Made by a program: the position numbers and the translations under genes. Of a DNA stretch of 9,962 nucleotides, positions 6,586 to 9,962 are shown in pieces. Position 1 is the first letter of the stretch, and each line of letters starts with the position of its first letter. The stretch is from Beijerinckiaceae bacterium (GTDB lineage: Bacteria; Pseudomonadota; Alphaproteobacteria; Rhizobiales; Beijerinckiaceae), in contig CANCSY010000102.1 in assembly GCA_947380915.1 (NCBI GenBank), positions 1-9,962 on the forward strand, read 5' to 3'. The notes beneath the pieces were generated by a model. The model made no database searches. It was not told the origin of the DNA and was given only the letters and a program-made list of their open reading frames with translations.

Positions 6586-7518
6586 ATGCTTTACCCCTCC
6601 CTCACCCCGCGCGAGACCGGCTTCCTGGACGTGGGCGCCGGTCACTTCCTCTATTGGGAGACCTGCGGCAACCCCCAGGGCAAGCCCGCGATCTTCCTGC
6701 ATGGGGGGCCGGGCGGCGGCTGTTTCGCGGACCATCGGCGGCTGTTCGATCCCGCCCGTTACAACATCGTGCTCTTCGACCAGCGCGGCTGCGGCCGCTC
6801 GCGCTACGCCAGCCGCTGCGAGGCCAACACCACACAGGATCTGGTGGAGGATATCGAGCGCCTGCGGATCATGCTGGGCGTGGCGCAATGGGGTCTGGTG
6901 CTCGGCGGCTCCTGGGGCGCGACCCTGGCCCTGCGCTATGCGCAACTGCACCGGGCGCGGGTGGGCGCGCTGATCCTGCGCGGCGTCTTCACCGGGCGCA
7001 AAAGCGAGGTGGACTGGCTCTACCGGTTCGGCGCCTCGCAGCTTTTCCCCGAGGGCTGGCTTCGCTTTCAGGCGGGCGCGCCGCCCGACCGGCGGGACGA
7101 CCTGCTGGGCGCCTATCACGCGCTCTTGTGGGACATGGACGAGGCCGTGCGCGTGGCGGCCGCCCATGCCTGGTGCACATGGGAAGGCTCCCTGCTGACG
7201 CTCGCCCCGCGCCGGGGCGCCTTCACCGCAAGCGACCGGCATGTGCTGGCGCTGGCGGAAATCGAGACCCATTTTTTCGTCAACGATTGCTTCATGCCGG
7301 AGGGCGAGATCCTGCGGCAGGCGCCCGTGCTGGCGGGCCTGCCAGGCGTGATCGTGCAGGGTCGCTACGACGTGGTGACGCCGCCCACCACAGCCCATGA
7401 GCTGCATCGGGCCTGGCCGGACTCGCGGCTGGAAATCGTCGACGACGCCGGCCACGCCACCATGGAGCCGGGCATCCTGCGCAAGCTGATCGAGGCGACG
7501 GACGGGTTTGGGGGTTGA
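6586..7518 (+). CDS. pip: Proline iminopeptidase (alpha/beta hydrolase, peptidase family S33, 310 aa)
   Basis: This cytosolic serine aminopeptidase removes N-terminal proline from peptides. Visible marks are the oxyanion-hole motif HGGPGGG (residues 39-45), FDQRGCGRSR, the nucleophile elbow GGSWGA with Ser109, the acid in QGRYD at Asp262, and the catalytic His290 in AGH. ETHFFVND matches the family's ENHYFVN segment. Length fits the usual 310-320 residues. I prefer the ATG at 6586 because MLYPSLTPRETGFLDVG aligns with the family's normal N-terminus, although its Shine-Dalgarno is poor. A GTG at 6550, directly after the eutA stop and 4 bases after AAGGG, would add 12 residues and couple translation to eutA. 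The gene is probably in one operon with eutA; no functional link between the two is obvious. It converges on higA with 6 bases between stop codons. Confidence 0.93.
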   Translation: MLYPSLTPRETGFLDVGAGHFLYWETCGNPQGKPAIFLHGGPGGGCFADHRRLFDPARYNIVLFDQRGCGRSRYASRCEANTTQDLVEDIERLRIMLGVAQWGLVLGGSWGATLALRYAQLHRARVGALILRGVFTGRKSEVDWLYRFGASQLFPEGWLRFQAGAPPDRRDDLLGAYHALLWDMDEAVRVAAAHAWCTWEGSLLTLAPRRGAFTASDRHVLALAEIETHFFVNDCFMPEGEILRQAPVLAGLPGVIVQGRYDVVTPPTTAHELHRAWPDSRLEIVDDAGHATMEPGILRKLIEATDGFGG

Positions 7519-7524
7519 GGGCGC

Positions 7525-7815
7525 TCAGGCGACTTTGGGCGCGAGCGGCTTGAGGGACAGATCGGCCATGCGCAGCCGCGCCTGCGCCAGATCATAGGCT
7601 GTCTGCAGGGTCAGCCAGCTTTCCGCCGTCCCGCCCAGCGCCTTCTCCAGCCGCAGCGCCATGTCAGGGGAAATGGCGCTCTTGCCCTTGAGCACATTGT
7701 AGAGCTGCTGCCGCGTGACCCCGAGCCCCACGGCTGCGCCAGCAACGGACAGGCCGAGCGCTTCAAGATCGTCTCGCAGGCCAAGGCCGGGATGGGGCGG
7801 GTTCTTCATGGGCAT
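7525..7815 (-). CDS. higA: HigA-type antitoxin, XRE-family helix-turn-helix (96 aa)
   Basis: The protein neutralises the HigB toxin by binding it and represses the pair's own promoter. It opens with MPMKNPPHPG, the signature N-terminus of the HigA/VapI antitoxins. A helix-turn-helix follows at about residues 22-50 (SVAGAAVGLGVTRQQLYNVLKGKSAIS split over two helices), then ALRLEKALGGTAESWLTLQ, typical of the family. The ATG at 7815 is chosen because GAAGG lies 9 bases upstream; the ATG at 7824 directly abuts that GAAGG and is unlikely, and 7809 is a weaker alternative. It starts 12 bases after the higB stop, giving the usual toxin-first order of higBA operons. Confidence 0.92.
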   Translation of the reverse strand: MPMKNPPHPGLGLRDDLEALGLSVAGAAVGLGVTRQQLYNVLKGKSAISPDMALRLEKALGGTAESWLTLQTAYDLAQARLRMADLSLKPLAPKVA

Positions 7816-7827
7816 GGTTCGCATCCT

Positions 7828-8106
7828 TCAATGATAGTCTTCGAAAGAGACATCGCTGGCGTCGCCATTCTCGAACCTGAATGTGAGGCGCCAATTCGCC
7901 CGCACCACGATTGCCCACTCGCCCTTGCGGTCGCCTTTGAGCTGATGCAGTCGAAAACTTGGACGATTGAGAGCTTCAATCGTGAGGGCGCTCTCAAGCG
8001 CCGCCAGAAGAATGGCGATCCTCTCGACCATGTCGGGGGGCAATTTGCTGCCATCATCGTCGTCATAAAGCCTCTTCAGGCCCTTGTGCCGAAAGCTCAG
8101 GATCAT
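7828..8106 (-). CDS. higB: HigB/GraT-type toxin, RelE-superfamily mRNA interferase (92 aa)
   Basis: HigB toxins cut mRNA at the ribosome and slow growth when not held by HigA. The sequence shows the family layout: MILSFRHKGLKRLY at the N-terminus, a helical hairpin (VERIAILLAALESA), then the beta-sheet core with RLHQLKGDRKGEWAIVV (residues 52-68), NWRLTFRFE (71-79) and the C-terminal DVSFEDYH (85-92). The basic residues likely to act on RNA (K57, R60, K61, R73, R77) are present, so the toxin looks intact. At 92 residues it has normal length. The short acidic insertion YDDDDGSK replaces the usual loop near residue 15. The start at 8106 matches the family N-terminus and leaves only a short leader after the operator. 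Confidence 0.93.
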   Translation of the reverse strand: MILSFRHKGLKRLYDDDDGSKLPPDMVERIAILLAALESALTIEALNRPSFRLHQLKGDRKGEWAIVVRANWRLTFRFENGDASDVSFEDYH

Positions 8107-8116
8107 TCGCCACCAA

Positions 8117-8142
8117 TGTAATATGTAAATTTACATTTTACA
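8117..8142 (-). promoter_or_regulatory. Palindromic operator (probable HigA site) overlapping the higBA promoter
   Basis: A 26-bp inverted repeat has half sites TGTAATATGTAAA and TTTACATTTTACA that differ from perfect symmetry at one position; the inner 14 bases (8123-8136) are perfectly symmetric. It sits 11 bases before the higB start codon. A minus-strand promoter can be drawn through it: TTGTAA at 8143-8138, 17 bases, then TACATT at 8120-8115, four of six matches in each box. HigA-type antitoxins commonly bind inverted repeats over their own promoter, so autorepression is the natural reading. The palindrome is certain, its role inferred. Confidence 0.75.
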
Positions 8143-8209
8143 AGCACCAAAAATGGATGCTCTCAGGTCTATTCACGCCTACCTCGGACAAAATTGCAAG
8201 GCTCTAGCT

Positions 8210-9442
8210 CTACTTCCCCATAACCTGATCCCGGTTCCGCAGTAGCGGAAACATCACGGCCCAGAGGGTGGCGAAGCCCACGGTCGCGGCGCCGCCGAAA
8301 ATGATGGCGGGCACCGTTCCCCACCAATAGGCGGTGACGCCGGATTCGAATTCGCCCAGGTCCGACGAGCCGCTGACGAAGATGGAATTCACCGCAGCCA
8401 CGCGCCCGCGCATCTCGTCGGGCGTTTCGGACTGCACCATGGTGTGGCGGATCACCACGCTGATCTGATCGGCCGCGCCGCTGGAGGCGAGCATCAGCAT
8501 GGACAGGATCAGCGTGCCCGAAAGGCCAAAGCCGATGATGGACAGGCCATAGACCGCCACCGCGATCAGCATGGTCTTGCCCGCCTTGCCCCGGATCGGC
8601 GAATGGGCGAGATAGGCGCCCATCGCGATGGCGCCCAGCGCAGGCGAGGAGCGCAACAGGCCAAGGCCCCAGGCGTCGACTTCAAGAATATCCTTCGCCA
8701 CGATGGGCAGCAGCGCCGTGGCGCCGCCAAACAGAACCGCCACCAGATCCAGCGAAATGGCGCCCAGAACCACCTGCCGGGAGCGGATGAAGCGCAGGCC
8801 CGCGCTCAGGGTCTCCCAGGTGATCGGCCCACGCCCGCCCTGGGGACGCACCGACAGGGACACGCAGGCCACGCAAATGCTGGCCGAGGTGAAGAACAGG
8901 CTCGCCACCATGAAGGGCGCGGTCGGCCCGACGATATAGAGCAGCCCGCCGATGGCCGGGCCGATGATGCGCGAGGTGGACCAAGCGGCGGAATACCAGG
9001 TCACCGCATTGGGGAAATGCTCCTTGGGCACCAGATTGGCGGTCAGGGCCTGGGCCGCCGGATTGGCGAAGGCCCGGCCCGAGCCCACCATCACGATGCA
9101 CAGATAGATGAAGCGCACATCCGAAGAGCCCGACATCACCAGGGCCAGCAGGCCGAAGGAGCCGAGGGCGCAAACGGCGAAGGAGCAGGCCACGATCTTG
9201 CGGCGATTGTGGGTGTCGGCGAAATGGCCGGCGAAAAGCGCCAGCACGGCGGGGGGCAGAAAGGAGGCCAGACCCGAGAAACCAAGGGCCAGCGCGCTGT
9301 TCGTCACCGAATAGACATACCAGCCAACCGCCACGGTCTGCATGGACAGCGCGATGCCGAACAGCAGGCGCGCGCTGCAATGGAAGCGAAAATCGCGGTG
9401 GGTGAAGGCTGCATAGCCCGAATTTTCTTTTCCACCAGCCAC
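8210..9442 (-). CDS. EntS-like major facilitator superfamily exporter (MFS_3 family, 410 aa)
   Basis: This is a 12-helix-type inner-membrane secondary transporter, probably a proton-driven exporter; relatives include the enterobactin exporter EntS. Visible marks are the motif-A loop GHFADTHNRRK (residues 72-82), the family segment TPDEMRGRV (340-348) followed by AAVNSIF, and LGEFESG (362-368), all characteristic of the MFS_3 group. Length matches EntS (about 416). The substrate cannot be read from the sequence; there are no siderophore genes nearby. I chose GTG at 9442 because GGAG lies exactly 7 bases upstream; the TTG at 9448 is too close to that site. It starts immediately after a strong intrinsic terminator of the upstream permease gene, leaving almost no room for its own promoter. 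higBA follows 104 bases downstream on the same strand but has its own operator. Confidence 0.92.
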   Translation of the reverse strand: MAGGKENSGYAAFTHRDFRFHCSARLLFGIALSMQTVAVGWYVYSVTNSALALGFSGLASFLPPAVLALFAGHFADTHNRRKIVACSFAVCALGSFGLLALVMSGSSDVRFIYLCIVMVGSGRAFANPAAQALTANLVPKEHFPNAVTWYSAAWSTSRIIGPAIGGLLYIVGPTAPFMVASLFFTSASICVACVSLSVRPQGGRGPITWETLSAGLRFIRSRQVVLGAISLDLVAVLFGGATALLPIVAKDILEVDAWGLGLLRSSPALGAIAMGAYLAHSPIRGKAGKTMLIAVAVYGLSIIGFGLSGTLILSMLMLASSGAADQISVVIRHTMVQSETPDEMRGRVAAVNSIFVSGSSDLGEFESGVTAYWWGTVPAIIFGGAATVGFATLWAVMFPLLRNRDQVMGK

Positions 9443-9454
9443 TGCCAAACTCCA

Positions 9455-9483
9455 AAGAAAAAGGGGCGGATGACCCGCCCCTT
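9455..9483 (-). terminator. Intrinsic terminator after the ABC permease gene
   Basis: On the minus strand a perfect 9-bp stem AAGGGGCGG with a 5-base loop (gtcat) and CCGCCCCTT is followed directly by a T-rich run (TTTTTCTTT counting the stem's last bases). It begins 26 bases after the permease stop codon. The T-run ends one base before the GGAG ribosome binding site (9453-9450) of the MFS gene. This is a textbook Rho-independent terminator. Confidence 0.88.
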
Positions 9484-9509
9484 CGCAAGTTCCGGTTATT
9501 TGTAGCCGA

Positions 9510-9962
9510 TCACCGCGAGGATTTCCACGGCACGATCATGCGCTCGAGCTCATTGAGCAGGAGCGTGAAGACCAGACCCAGCACCGCGATGCTGATGAGG
9601 CCCACATACATGGTCTCGACCGACAGGATTTCCCAGGCGTTCCAGATCATGTAGCCAAGACCGCTCTTGGCGCCCACCATCTCGGCGATGGCGATGAGCA
9701 CGAGGCCAAGGCCTACGCCCAGCTTCACGCCGGTCATGATGAGCGGCAGGGCGCCCGGCAAGGCCACCGTGCGGAACACCTGCCAGCGGCCGGCGCCGAA
9801 GTTGCGCCCCACGTCGAAGTAGATCTTGTTGATCTCCAGCACGCCAGCCATGGCGTTGATGAGGATCGGGTAGAACACGCCCGTCGCCACCATCACGATC
9901 TTGGAGGCCTCGCCGAGGCCGAAGATCAGCAGGATGAGCGGCAGGATCGCGCTCTTGGGGAT
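9510..9962 (-). CDS. ABC transporter permease, NitT/TauT family (partial, C-terminal 150 residues)
   Basis: The frame enters from the right edge at 9962 and ends at TGA 9512-9510; the N-terminus is outside the window. It is the inner-membrane permease of an importer of the nitrate/sulfonate/taurine type. The EAA loop that contacts the ATPase is seen as YFDVGRNFGAGRWQVFRTVALPGALP (about residues 48-73 of the fragment; first and last parts YFDVGRNFGAG and TVALPGALP). It is followed by membrane segments GVKLGVGLGLVLIAIAEMVGA and YVGLISIAVLGLVFTLLLNEL and a basic tail VPWKSSR. The family's NAWEILSVETMYVGL segment is also present. Substrate cannot be assigned without the binding protein. It is the last gene of its operon, as shown by the terminator at 9455-9483. 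Confidence 0.92.
   Translation of the reverse strand: MPKSAILPLILLIFGLGEASKIVMVATGVFYPILINAMAGVLEINKIYFDVGRNFGAGRWQVFRTVALPGALPLIMTGVKLGVGLGLVLIAIAEMVGAKSGLGYMIWNAWEILSVETMYVGLISIAVLGLVFTLLLNELERMIVPWKSSR

Noticed and set aside
4939..7455. Very long minus-strand open frame (838 codons) opposite eutA and the iminopeptidase
   Set aside because: It mirrors two well-supported genes on the other strand, its translation is rich in Ala, Arg, Gly and His with no domain, and such antisense frames arise from high GC third positions.
8444..9505. Plus-strand open frame of 353 codons opposite the MFS gene
   Set aside because: Low-complexity Gly, Arg, Gln and His composition, no hydrophobic segments or domain, and full overlap with a clear transporter.

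Overview
The window is GC-rich (about two thirds GC in the counted coding lines, third positions mostly G or C). Its intergenic regions carry the 'CCCTCCCC-ctcgt-GGGGAGGG' type of palindromic repeat, and its closest recognisable protein families are common in Alphaproteobacteria. I infer a chromosomal segment of an alphaproteobacterium, most likely Hyphomicrobiales/Rhizobiales; the genus cannot be fixed from sequence alone.

Left part (1-1397): the 3' end of an unrecognised, strongly codon-biased gene is followed by about 1.1 kb with no convincing gene. That stretch holds two copies of a composite palindromic module (315-555 and 1139-1380). Each copy is built as left arm, right arm, left arm, with arm spacings that agree to within 2 bp. 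Between them lies a roughly 580-bp hairpin-rich stretch that I cannot assign.

Centre-left (1398-4882, minus strand): a single-chain restriction-modification protein of 1048 residues carries a PD...ExK nuclease, an N6-adenine methylase with DFACGTGTF and NPPY motifs, and a type ISP-like specificity domain. Its target-recognition portion is clearly AT-richer than the rest of the gene. Downstream on the same strand is a small 87-residue protein whose N-terminus carries QLSLF, the canonical beta-clamp-binding pentapeptide.

Centre-right (5029-7518, plus strand): an EutA-type ethanolamine ammonia-lyase reactivating factor is followed closely by a proline iminopeptidase. No ethanolamine ammonia-lyase subunit gene (eutB, eutC) is in view.

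Right part (7525-9962, minus strand): read in the direction of transcription, the order is the end of a NitT/TauT-type ABC permease, a strong intrinsic terminator, an EntS-like MFS exporter whose ribosome binding site abuts that terminator, a 26-bp palindromic operator, and a higB-higA toxin-antitoxin pair. higA converges on the iminopeptidase gene with only 6 bp between stop codons.

The restriction-modification gene, the toxin-antitoxin pair and the repeat modules give the window an accessory, defence-like flavour set among ordinary metabolic and transport genes. The best candidates for something undescribed are the small clamp-motif protein next to the restriction enzyme, the mosaic recognition domain, the hairpin-rich non-coding stretch, and the terminator-abutted start of the MFS gene.
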